The notes under the pieces were generated by a model. That model saw only the letters and a program-made list of their open reading frames with translations. It was not told the origin of the DNA and made no database searches. Made by a program: the position numbers and the translations under genes. This document shows positions 1 through 7,602 of a stretch of DNA of 64,000 nucleotides, in pieces. The stretch spans positions 2,542,001 through 2,606,000 of the forward strand of contig NZ_CP070961.1 of NCBI RefSeq assembly GCF_017086465.1, read 5' to 3'. The number at the start of each line of letters is the position of its first letter. Position 1 is the first letter of the stretch. Source of the stretch: Nocardioides sp. zg-1228. GTDB lineage: Bacteria; Actinomycetota; Actinomycetes; Propionibacteriales; Nocardioidaceae.

Positions 1-1
1 C

Positions 2-325
2 AACCAGAAGTACGTCGACGCCGGCCGGCTCGTCGTGCGCCAGATCGACCTCGCGACGCTGCGGGTGCCGGTCAAGCGGCTCAACAAGGTCTTCGCCTTC
101 AACGTCAACCTGTTCTGGGTGCGCGCCTGCGACGACGAGATCGCCCTGCTCCACGAGCGGGTCGTGCCCGGTGGCGCGGTCTACCTCTTCTACGAGGCGG
201 CGCGCCCCGAGCTGGTGCCCAACATCGTGAAGAAGGCCTCGGAGAACCTGTTGCGCGGCGGCTTCCGGGTGAGCGTGGTCGAGCAGAAGGCTCCCCCGGT
301 CATCGGAATCATCGCGCGCCGCTGA
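2..325 (+). CDS. SAM-dependent methyltransferase, C-terminal part (cut by window edge)
   Basis: The reading frame is open from the first base and ends at a TGA at 323-325; the start lies before the window. The visible 107 residues look like the last strands of a class I (Rossmann-fold) methyltransferase: a NVNLFWV segment followed by a basic/acidic helix, the turn VVPGGAVYLFYEA typical of strand 5, then two short strands near the C-terminus. Substrate cannot be inferred because the SAM-binding N-terminal half is missing. It is convergent with the M16 protease gene, and a large hairpin sits in the gap. The family assignment is by fold pattern only. Confidence 0.5.
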   Translation, partial: NQKYVDAGRLVVRQIDLATLRVPVKRLNKVFAFNVNLFWVRACDDEIALLHERVVPGGAVYLFYEAARPELVPNIVKKASENLLRGGFRVSVVEQKAPPVIGIIARR

Positions 326-361
326 CCTCCGGGCGGCCGTCCCTCGCTCATCCCTCGCGCT

Positions 362-455
362 GACGGTTCATCAAGGTATGTCGCTGGACCCGCACTTCCC
401 ATGGCGAGCTGACCATGGGAAGTGACGGTTCGCCTGCATACCTTGATGAACCGTC
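362..455. repeat. 94-bp nested inverted repeat between convergent genes
   Basis: The outer arms 362-380 and 437-455 are a perfect 19-bp inverted repeat (GACGGTTCATCAAGGTATG and its complement). Inside, 393-404 and 413-424 form a perfect 12-bp inverted repeat (CACTTCCCATGG). Between them 385-390 can pair with 427-432 using two G-U pairs on the plus strand. The whole element can fold as one long interrupted hairpin with an 8-base loop. It may act as a bidirectional terminator or be a dispersed palindromic element. Confidence 0.85.
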
Positions 456-473
456 GCCGCCGCGGCGCCGCGC

Positions 474-1781
474 TCAGGCCTGGGGCCCCACGACGGCGAG
501 CAGCTCCGGCTGGCCGAAGAGCTCCGCGGCCAGGGCCGCGACGTCGTCGGTGGTGACCGCCTCGATGCGCTCGACGACCTCGTCGATCGTGAGCAGCTCG
601 TCGTGGACGAGCTCGGCCTTGCCCAGGCGCGACATGCGCGACCCGGAGTCCTCGAGGCCGAGCACGAGGCCGCCCTTGAGCTGGCCCTTGCCGCGCTCGA
701 CCTCCTCCTCGGTCAGGCCGTGGGCCGCGACCTTGGCGAGCTCGGCGCGTACGGTCTCGAGCACGGCGTCGTACTTGCCGGGCAGGCAGCCGACCGACAC
801 GCCGACGATGCCGGCGTCGGCGTGGTGGGTGGCGAAGGAGTAGACGGAGTAGGCCAGGCCGCGCACCTCACGCACCTCTTGGAACATCCGCGAGGAGGTG
901 CCCCCGCCCAGGGCGGTGTTGAGCACGCCGAGGGCGTAGCGGCGCGGGTCGGTGCGGGTCAGACCCTTGACACCGACGACGAGGTTGACCTGCTCCTGCG
1001 GCCGGACGGTGCGCGACTCGCCGGGGTGCACCTTGCGGGCCTGCTCGGACTGGGCCGAGATCGTCGGCTCGGCCTCGACGTCGAGGAAGCCGCCGCGCCC
1101 GAAGGCCTGCCGGACCTGGCGCACGACGGTGGCGTGGTCGACGTTGCCGGCGACGGACACGACCATGTTGTCGGGCCGGTAGTGGCGCCGGTAGAAGCGC
1201 TGGATCTGGGCGCGGGTCATCGCGGTGATGGAGGCCTCGGTGCCCGCGATGGGGCGCCCGAGCGGGGTGTCGCCCCACGCCTGGTGGGCGAACAGGTTGT
1301 GCACCACGTCGTCGGGGTCGTCGTCGTGCATGGCGATCTCGTCGAGGATGACGTCGCGCTCGGCCTCCACGTCGGCCTCGGTGAGGGTCGAGGCCGTCAC
1401 CATGTCGCCGAGCACGTCGACCGCGGTGGCGAGGTCCTCGTCGAGGACCCGCGCGTGGAAGACGGTGTACTCCTTGGTGGTGAAGGCGTTGAACTCGCCG
1501 CCGACGGCGTCCAGGGCGACCGAGATGTCCATCGCCGTGCGCTCGGGGGTGCCCTTGAAGAGCAGGTGCTCCAGGAAGTGCGAGCAGCCGTGCAGCGCCG
1601 GCGTCTCGTCGCGCGAGCCGACCCCGACCCAGACGCCGATGCTCGCCGAGCGGGTGCCGGCCATCTGCTCGGTGACGACGCGCATGCCGCTCGGCAGGAC
1701 CGTGCGCCGTACGCGCGAGGTGACCGCGCCGTCGGCGTCCTTGACCGTGTGGAGGGTGCGGGTGGTGCCGTTCTTCTGCAC
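474..1781 (-). CDS. M16 family zinc metalloprotease (YmxG/PqqL-like)
   Basis: Predicted zinc-dependent peptidase of the pitrilysin/insulinase (M16) family, 435 residues. The inverted zinc motif HFLEH is at residues 68-72 and the third ligand Glu lies 76 residues later (in DVILDEI, residue 148), exactly the M16 spacing. A C-terminal inactive M16 domain follows, as in single-chain bacterial members. I chose the GTG at 1781 because GGAAGGA lies just upstream; an ATG at 1808 would add nine residues, Pro/Arg/Gly-rich, and has no such site. The gene follows pnp by 123 bases, the usual actinobacterial order rpsO-pnp-M16. The substrate is unknown. Confidence 0.9.
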   Translation of the reverse strand: MQKNGTTRTLHTVKDADGAVTSRVRRTVLPSGMRVVTEQMAGTRSASIGVWVGVGSRDETPALHGCSHFLEHLLFKGTPERTAMDISVALDAVGGEFNAFTTKEYTVFHARVLDEDLATAVDVLGDMVTASTLTEADVEAERDVILDEIAMHDDDPDDVVHNLFAHQAWGDTPLGRPIAGTEASITAMTRAQIQRFYRRHYRPDNMVVSVAGNVDHATVVRQVRQAFGRGGFLDVEAEPTISAQSEQARKVHPGESRTVRPQEQVNLVVGVKGLTRTDPRRYALGVLNTALGGGTSSRMFQEVREVRGLAYSVYSFATHHADAGIVGVSVGCLPGKYDAVLETVRAELAKVAAHGLTEEEVERGKGQLKGGLVLGLEDSGSRMSRLGKAELVHDELLTIDEVVERIEAVTTDDVAALAAELFGQPELLAVVGPQA

Positions 1782-1904
1782 TGGGGTCCTTCCGGGGCCG
1801 GGACGCACCCGGAGCGGGGCGTCTCGAGGGGTGGATCGGGGTGAAGCGCCACGACCGGCCGGCCAGGCGGCCGACCGGTCGTGGGGTGGAGCGTCAGGCG
1901 AGGG

Positions 1905-4151
1905 TCACTCGTCGTCGGACTCGGGGGCGGTGTTGGAGCCGGCCTCGGCCGCCTCCTCCGAGCCGCCCTCGTCCTCGACGACGGGGACCAGCGACAGCTT
2001 GCCGCGGTCGTCGATCTCGGCGATCGAGACCTGGACCTTCTGGCCGACCGAGAGGACGTCCTCGACGGCCTCGACGCGCTTGCCGCCGGCGAGGGAGCGC
2101 AGCTTGCTGATGTGCAGCAGGCCGTCCTTGCCGGGCATCAGCGAGACGAACGCACCGAAGTTGGTCGTCTTGACCACGGTGCCGAGGTAGCGCTCGCCGA
2201 TCTCGGGCATCGTCGGGTTGGCGATGGCGTTGACCGCCGCCTTCGCGGCCTCGGCGGCCTCGCCGTTGGTCGCGCCGATGTAGACCGTGCCGTCGTCCTC
2301 GATCGAGAGCGTCGCGCCCGTGTCGTCCTGGATCTGGTTGATGACCTTGCCCTTGGGCCCGATCACCTCGCCGATCTTGTCGACCGGCACGCGGACGGTG
2401 ATGATGCGCGGCGCGTGGATCGACATCTCCTCGGGGGCGTCGATGGCCTCGCTCATCACGTCGAGGATCGCCAGGCGCGCGTCGCGGGCCTGGGTCAGCG
2501 CGGCGGCGAGCACCTCGGCGGGGATGCCGTCGAGCTTGGTGTCGAGCTGCAGCGCGGTGACGAACTCGCGGGTGCCGGCGACCTTGAAGTCCATGTCGCC
2601 GAACGCGTCCTCGGCGCCGAGGATGTCGGTCAGCGCGACGTACTGCGTCTCGCCGTCGACCTCGCCGGAGATCAGGCCCATCGCGATGCCGGCGACGGAG
2701 GCCTTCAGCGGCACACCGGCCTGCAGCAGCGACAGGGTCGAGGCGCAGACCGAGCCCATCGAGGTCGAGCCGTTGGAGCCCATGGCCTCGGAGAGCTGGC
2801 GGATCGCGTAGGGGAACTCCTCGCGCGAGGGCAGCACCGGGAGGAGCGCGCGGCGCGCCAGGGCGCCGTGGCCGACCTCGCGCCGCTTGGGCGAGCCCAC
2901 GCGGCCGGTCTCGCCGGTCGAGAACGGCGGGAAGACGTACTTGTGCATGTAGCGGCGGTGCTTCTCCGGCGACAGCGTGTCGAGCTGCTGCTCCATCTTG
3001 AGCATGTCGAGGGTGGTGACACCCAGGATCTGGGTCTCGCCGCGCTCGAACAGCGCGGAGCCGTGGACGCGCGGGATCACGTCGACCTCGGCGTGCAGCG
3101 GGCGGATGTCGGCGAGGCCGCGACCGTCGATGCGGACCTTGTCGCGCAGGACGCGCTCGCGCACGACCGACTTGCTGACGCCGCGGAACGCCGCGCCGAT
3201 CTCCTTCTCGCGGCCCTCGAACTGGCCGGCGAGCTTCTCGAGCAGCCCGGCCTTGAGCTCGTCGCTGCGGGCCTCGCGCTCCTGCTTGTCGCCGATCTGC
3301 ATGGCGGCGCTCAGGTCGTCCTTGACCGCGGCCTCGACGGCGGCGTAGACGTCGTCCTCGTAGTCGAGGAAGACCGGGAAGTCCTGCACGGGCTTGGCGG
3401 CCTCCGCGGCGAGCTGCGACTGCGCCTCGCACAGCTGCTTGATGAAGGGCTTGGCGGCGTCGAGGCCACCGGCCACGACCTCCTCCGTCGGCGCCTGGGC
3501 GCCGCCCTGGACGAGCGCGATGGTGTCCTCGGTGGCCTCGGCCTCGACCATCATGATCGCGACGTCGCCGGTCTCGGTGACGCGGCCGGCGACGACCATG
3601 TCGAAGACGGCCGACTCGAGCTGCTGGTGGGTCGGGAACGCGACCCACTGGCCGTCGATGAGCGCGACGCGCACGCCGCCGACGGGGCCGGAGAACGGCA
3701 GGCCGGAGAGCTGGGTCGACATCGACGCGGCGTTGATGGCCAGCACGTCGTAGGGCACGTTGGGGTCGAGCGCGAGGACGGTGATGACCACCTGGACCTC
3801 GTTGCGCAGGCCCTTCTTGAAGGTCGGGCGCAGCGGGCGGTCGATCAGGCGGCAGGTGAGGATCGCGTCCTCGCCCGGGCGGCCCTCGGACCGGAAGAAC
3901 GAGCCGGGGATCTGGCCCACGGCGTACATCCGCTCCTCGACGTCGATCGTCAGGGGGAAGAAGTCGAAGTGGTCCTTGGGGTGCTTCGACGCCGTGGTCG
4001 CCGAGAGCAGCATGGTCTCGTCGTCGAGGTAGGCCGTGACGGAGCCGGCGGCCTGGCGGGCGAGGAGGCCCGTCTCGAACTTGATGGTGCGCTTGCCGAA
4101 CGAGCCGTTGTCGAGGACGGTCTCGACAGCGGAGATGATGGGTTCACTCAT
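1905..4151 (-). CDS. pnp: Polyribonucleotide nucleotidyltransferase (PNPase)
   Basis: PNPase degrades RNA 3' to 5' with phosphate, or adds nucleotides, as a trimer in the cytoplasm. The 748 residues contain two RNase PH domains (about 15-150 and 330-550), the active-site segment around Asp515 and Asp521 ([10 protein letters not shown]), a KH domain with GEVIGPKGK near 595-602 and an S1 domain (about 655-725), then an acidic tail. The start at 4151 (MSEPIIS) has AGGA ten bases upstream; the open frame extends 16 codons further but without family support. It lies downstream of rpsO, separated by a hairpin, and its ribosome-binding site is inside a palindrome (4154-4169). Confidence 0.97.
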   Translation of the reverse strand: MSEPIISAVETVLDNGSFGKRTIKFETGLLARQAAGSVTAYLDDETMLLSATTASKHPKDHFDFFPLTIDVEERMYAVGQIPGSFFRSEGRPGEDAILTCRLIDRPLRPTFKKGLRNEVQVVITVLALDPNVPYDVLAINAASMSTQLSGLPFSGPVGGVRVALIDGQWVAFPTHQQLESAVFDMVVAGRVTETGDVAIMMVEAEATEDTIALVQGGAQAPTEEVVAGGLDAAKPFIKQLCEAQSQLAAEAAKPVQDFPVFLDYEDDVYAAVEAAVKDDLSAAMQIGDKQEREARSDELKAGLLEKLAGQFEGREKEIGAAFRGVSKSVVRERVLRDKVRIDGRGLADIRPLHAEVDVIPRVHGSALFERGETQILGVTTLDMLKMEQQLDTLSPEKHRRYMHKYVFPPFSTGETGRVGSPKRREVGHGALARRALLPVLPSREEFPYAIRQLSEAMGSNGSTSMGSVCASTLSLLQAGVPLKASVAGIAMGLISGEVDGETQYVALTDILGAEDAFGDMDFKVAGTREFVTALQLDTKLDGIPAEVLAAALTQARDARLAILDVMSEAIDAPEEMSIHAPRIITVRVPVDKIGEVIGPKGKVINQIQDDTGATLSIEDDGTVYIGATNGEAAEAAKAAVNAIANPTMPEIGERYLGTVVKTTNFGAFVSLMPGKDGLLHISKLRSLAGGKRVEAVEDVLSVGQKVQVSIAEIDDRGKLSLVPVVEDEGGSEEAAEAGSNTAPESDDE

Positions 4152-4153
4152 GG

Positions 4154-4169
4154 AAGCAGGATCCTGCTT
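4154..4169 (-). promoter_or_regulatory. Palindrome covering the pnp ribosome-binding site
   Basis: AAGCAGGATCCTGCTT is a perfect 16-base palindrome ending two bases before the pnp start codon, and it contains the AGGA of the ribosome-binding site. A hairpin here would limit ribosome access. PNPase autoregulates through its leader in enterobacteria; a similar role here is only inference. Confidence 0.5.
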
Positions 4170-4386
4170 TCTCTTCGCGGAGCGATCCGCGGCGTCCACC
4201 CCTCATGTGGTGGACCATCGAAGGTCCCGCGGGGGCCGGTCTTCGATCGAGGCCCGCAGATCGGCCCAGCCTGGGGCGGGGATCTGAAGGCCACTACCGA
4301 GGACCGGGCGACGAGGCGGGTCGCTCCTGTTGGGTGTGTTTCAGTTGTGCCGGGTCGACACTAGCGCGGCGAGGCCCGGATGTGAG

Positions 4387-4418
4387 AGGAGCGGCCCCCC
4401 GTGAGGGGAGCCGCTCCT
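4387..4418 (-). terminator. Hairpin terminator or attenuator after rpsO
   Basis: Arms 4387-4400 and 4405-4418 pair over 14 bases around the loop GTGA. The single mismatch is a G-U pair in the minus-strand RNA. It starts five bases after the rpsO stop codon. No U tract follows, as is common in high-GC Actinobacteria. It could end rpsO transcripts or mark a processing site ahead of pnp. Confidence 0.7.
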
Positions 4419-4422
4419 TCGC

Positions 4423-4698
4423 TCAGCGACGGAGGCCGAGGCGCTCCACGATCGAGCGGTAGCGCTCGATCTCGGTCTTCTGCAGGTAGTTGAGCAGCCG
4501 GCGACGCTGGCCGACCAGGAGCAGCAGGCCACGACGGCTGTGGTGGTCGTGCTTGTGCTGCTTGAGGTGCTCGGTGAGGTGGGAGATGCGGTGGCTGAGC
4601 AGCGCGATCTGCACCTCGGGGGAACCGGTGTCGCCCTCGGTCAGGGCGTACTCGGCGATGATCTTCTTCTTGGTCTCCGCGTCGGTACCAATCGACAT
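4423..4698 (-). CDS. rpsO: 30S ribosomal protein S15
   Basis: S15 binds the central domain of 16S rRNA early in 30S assembly. The 91 residues match the family length of about 89 and carry the conserved [12 protein letters not shown] and [12 protein letters not shown] segments and the terminal [12 protein letters not shown]. The start at 4698 ([12 protein letters not shown]) has AAGGAG upstream. It precedes pnp in the standard order. A possible promoter lies near 4807-4837, leaving a leader of roughly 100 bases. Confidence 0.97.
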   Translation of the reverse strand: MSIGTDAETKKKIIAEYALTEGDTGSPEVQIALLSHRISHLTEHLKQHKHDHHSRRGLLLLVGQRRRLLNYLQKTEIERYRSIVERLGLRR

Positions 4699-4806
4699 GG
4701 GGGGCTCCTTCGGTTCTCGTTGCGCGGCGCGCCCGGGCCTGTTCACCGGGGCACTCTGGGTCCGCGGCCGTTCACACGGCGTGTCGCCCTTCCGGGCAAC
4801 CGGACG

Positions 4807-4837
4807 AGCGTACCAACGCCGTGGGCGGCTCCCCCAA
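4807..4837 (-). promoter_or_regulatory. Candidate rpsO promoter
   Basis: On the minus strand TTGGGG (4832-4837) and TACGCT (4807-4812) are 19 bases apart, about 110 bases before the rpsO start. The -10 fits the actinobacterial TAnnnT; the -35 is weak and the spacing long. Confidence 0.35.
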
Positions 4838-4919
4838 TCCGCGCGCGCCGTCCCGAGGACGCGCAGGAGCCCCCGCCGAGGGTCCGGCGGGGGCTCCTGT
4901 CACGTGCGGGTCGAGCGAC

Positions 4920-5183
4920 TCACACGGCCGGCGGCGGCGGGTCGGACTCGGTGCTGCGCTGCGTGGTCGCCTGGCGTCCCTGCGCGTCGGTGGTGGTCGC
5001 GGTCGTGACGTGACGGCGGCGGGTGTTCTGCTGGACCACGGTCAGCACCAGCCACAGCGCACCGGCGACGACGAGGATCCATCCCAGGGTGGTCACCTCG
5101 AGGGGACCCACCTGCTGCTGGTTGAACGCCAGCGCGAGGATCAGTCCCACGACGATCAGGCCGATCGGCCCTCCGAAACCCAT
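4920..5183 (-). CDS. DUF6458-like small membrane protein
   Basis: An 87-residue protein with two predicted membrane helices: MGFGGPIGLIVVGLILALAF at the N-terminus and TLGWILVVAGALWLVLTVV near residues 35-53, then a hydrophilic Thr/Arg/Gln-rich tail ending in PPPPAV. The opening pattern resembles the actinobacterial DUF6458 family, whose function is unknown. I chose the ATG at 5183, which has GGAG six bases upstream; the ATG at 5195 would add four residues. It is divergent from the molybdopterin oxidoreductase gene. Confidence 0.75.
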   Translation of the reverse strand: MGFGGPIGLIVVGLILALAFNQQQVGPLEVTTLGWILVVAGALWLVLTVVQQNTRRRHVTTATTTDAQGRQATTQRSTESDPPPPAV

Positions 5184-5312
5184 GACGTGCTCCATTCTGT
5201 TGGGGATGTCGCCCGGCGAGCGTGAGCCGCGGGCGGGCCGGGGAGAGTCTGGCCCCCCACCGACGCGCTGTCACCCCCCTGCGGGGTGCCCGGACGTGCG
5301 ACGATCCGAGGC

Positions 5313-7535
5313 ATGGGCGAGAAGCGCATCGGCGTGTGCAACCTCTGCGAGGCGATCTGCGGCCTCGAGCTGACCATCGAGGGCCGCGAGGTCGTCGGCG
5401 TGCGGGGCAATCCCGCCGACCCCCTGTCGCGCGGGCACGTGTGCCCCAAGGGGGTGGCGATCGGCGACGTGTACGCCGACCCCGACCGCCTGCGCCGTCC
5501 CGTCCGCCGGGTCGGGGAGGGCGCCGCCGCCCGGTGGGAGGAGATCGGCTGGGACGAGGCCTTCGACCTGGTCGCCGACAACCTCGCCCGGGTCGTCGGC
5601 GAGCACGGCGCCGACGCGCTCGGTATCTACCTCGGCAACCCCAACGCGCACAGCCTCGGCTCGCTGACCCACGGCAGCGCGATGGTCAAGGCGCTGCGCA
5701 CCCGCAACCGCTTCTCCGCGACGTCGGTCGACCAGCTCCCCCACCAGCTCGTGGCCCACCTGGTCTTCGGCCACCAGCTGTTCCTGCCGGTGCCCGACAT
5801 CGACCGCACGTCGTGGTTCCTCGTGGTCGGCGGCAACCCGATGGCGTCCAACGGCTCGCTGATGACGGTGCCCGACTTCCCCCGGCGCGTGCGCGACCTC
5901 CGGGCCCGGGGCGGACGGATGATCGTGCTCGACCCGCGCCGCACCGAGACGGCCAAGGTGGCCGACGAGCACCACTTCGTGCGCCCCGGCACCGACGCCT
6001 GGGTGCTGCTCGCGATGCTGCACGTCCTCACCGCCGAGGCCGCCGAGGCCGCCGAGGCCGCCGAGGCCGGCGAGCAGACGCCGACGGTCGCGTCGTACGT
6101 CGACGGGCTGGAGACGGTGGTCGCCCTCGTCGCGCCGTTCACCCCCGAGCGCGCCGAGGCGATGAGCGGGCTCCCCGCCGACGAGGTCCGCCGCCTCGCC
6201 CGCGAGCTCGCGGCCGCTGAGTCGGGCGTGGTCTACAGCCGGGTCGGCGTCTCGGCCGGCCCCTGGGGCACGGTGTGCCAGTGGGCGGTCACCTGCCTCA
6301 ACGTGCTCACCGGCAACCTCGACCGGCCGGGCGGGGCGATGTTCACCACCCCGGCCATCGACGCCGTCGGCACCGGCCTGATCGGCCGCGGCCACCACGA
6401 CGCGTGGCGCTCGCGCGTGCGCGGGCTGCCCGAGACGGCCGGCGAGCTGCCCGTGGCGGCGCTGCGCGAGGAGATCGAGACGCCCGGCGACGGCCAGCTG
6501 CGCGCGATGCTGACCGTCGCAGGCAACCCGGTGCTCTCCACGCCCGACGGCGCCCGGCTCGACCGGGCCCTGCGCGGGCTCGACTTCATGGCGGCGGTGG
6601 ACATCTACGTCAACGAGACCACCCGGCACGCCGATGTGATCCTGCCCCCGACGACGGCCCTCGAGCGCGACCACTACGACATCGTCTTCCACCTGCTGGC
6701 CGTGCGCGACACGGCGCGGTTCACCCCCGCGGTCTTCGCCAAGGAGCCCGACCAGCGCCACGACTGGCAGATCTTCCGCGAGATCGCGCTGCGCACGACG
6801 GCCCGGCTCGACGGCAAGCCGCCGCTGCGCACGCGGCTGCGGCAGCGGGCCCGGCTCAGCGCCAGCCCCACCTTCCTCGTCGGGCAGCTGCTGCGCCGCG
6901 GGTCGAGCGGGGTCACCCTCACCAAGCTGCGGGCGAGGCCGGCCGGCATCGACCTCGGCCCGCTGCGCGGCGGGCAGCTGCCCGACCGGCTGCCCTCACG
7001 CGGCAAGCGGGTGGACCTGGCGCCCGCCCTGGTCGTCGAGGACGTCGCCCGGCTGGCGGCGGTGACCGAGCCGGCGGGCGACGGCCTGCTCCTCATCGGC
7101 CGCCGCCACCAGCGCGACTGCAACTCGTGGATGCACAACTCCGAGCGCCTCACCAAGGGACGGGCACGCCACCAGCTGCTGATGAACCCCGCCGACCTGG
7201 CCGACCGCTCGATCGCCGACGGGTCCCGCGTACGGGTCACCTCCCGCGTCGGGTCGGTCGAGGTCGAGGTGGCCGCGACCGACGACCTGATGCCGGGCGT
7301 GGTCTCCCTCCCCCACGGCTACGGCCACGCCGCCGAGGGCGTCCTGATGTCGCGCAGCCGCGCGGTCCCCGGCGTCTCGGTCAACGACCTCACCGATCCC
7401 GAGCGGCTCGACGTGTCGGGCAACGCCGCGCTCAACGCCGTCCCCGTCGAGGTCACGGCCGCCGCGCCCGCCGCCGCTCCCGACTCTTCGCTCGCCGCCA
7501 CTCCCCGAACGACGAGCGGACGGGGCCGCCCCTGA
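5313..7535 (+). CDS. Molybdopterin-dependent oxidoreductase with an N-terminal 4Fe-4S cluster
   Basis: A 740-residue member of the DMSO reductase superfamily (bis-MGD molybdenum enzymes). Cys9, Cys12, Cys16 and Cys44 form the N-terminal 4Fe-4S site (CNLCEAIC and HVCPKG). The molybdopterin domain follows (YLGNPNAHS, VVGGNPMASN, DPRRTETA) and the C-terminal dinucleotide-binding domain contains RRHQRDCNSWMHN and LPHGYGH. An Ala/Glu repeat at about residues 240-252 (DNA near 6040-6070) is a low-complexity insert. No signal peptide, electron-transfer subunit or cofactor-synthesis gene lies nearby, so the substrate cannot be named; formate-dehydrogenase-like or thiosulfate-reductase-like are both possible. 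Start chosen at MGEKRIGVC. Confidence 0.85.
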   Translation: MGEKRIGVCNLCEAICGLELTIEGREVVGVRGNPADPLSRGHVCPKGVAIGDVYADPDRLRRPVRRVGEGAAARWEEIGWDEAFDLVADNLARVVGEHGADALGIYLGNPNAHSLGSLTHGSAMVKALRTRNRFSATSVDQLPHQLVAHLVFGHQLFLPVPDIDRTSWFLVVGGNPMASNGSLMTVPDFPRRVRDLRARGGRMIVLDPRRTETAKVADEHHFVRPGTDAWVLLAMLHVLTAEAAEAAEAAEAGEQTPTVASYVDGLETVVALVAPFTPERAEAMSGLPADEVRRLARELAAAESGVVYSRVGVSAGPWGTVCQWAVTCLNVLTGNLDRPGGAMFTTPAIDAVGTGLIGRGHHDAWRSRVRGLPETAGELPVAALREEIETPGDGQLRAMLTVAGNPVLSTPDGARLDRALRGLDFMAAVDIYVNETTRHADVILPPTTALERDHYDIVFHLLAVRDTARFTPAVFAKEPDQRHDWQIFREIALRTTARLDGKPPLRTRLRQRARLSASPTFLVGQLLRRGSSGVTLTKLRARPAGIDLGPLRGGQLPDRLPSRGKRVDLAPALVVEDVARLAAVTEPAGDGLLLIGRRHQRDCNSWMHNSERLTKGRARHQLLMNPADLADRSIADGSRVRVTSRVGSVEVEVAATDDLMPGVVSLPHGYGHAAEGVLMSRSRAVPGVSVNDLTDPERLDVSGNAALNAVPVEVTAAAPAAAPDSSLAATPRTTSGRGRP

Positions 7536-7546
7536 GGGTCGGCCCC
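7522..7546 (+). terminator. Hairpin at the end of the oxidoreductase gene
   Basis: GGGGCCG (7522-7528) pairs with CGGCCCC (7540-7546), spanning the stop codon of the oxidoreductase gene. A second, stronger hairpin follows at 7571-7595. It is short and may be only part of a composite terminator. Confidence 0.4.
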
Positions 7547-7570
7547 GCCCACACCCGGCCCCGCCGGACC

Positions 7571-7595
7571 CCGGCTCGGCCCCCGAGCCGGGGCG
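7571..7595. terminator. Bidirectional terminator between oxidoreductase and mtlA
   Basis: CCCCGGCTCGG (7571-7581) and CCGAGCCGGGG (7585-7595) form a perfect 11-bp stem with a three-base loop, between two convergent genes and eight bases after the mtlA stop on the minus strand. It can serve both transcripts. Confidence 0.75.
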
Positions 7596-7602
7596 AGTCG
7601 GG

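Noticed and set aside
603..4364. Very long plus-strand open frames opposite the M16 and pnp genes
   Set aside because: They are His/Asp/Gly/Arg/Val-rich antisense shadows caused by high third-position GC; the minus-strand genes match known families throughout.
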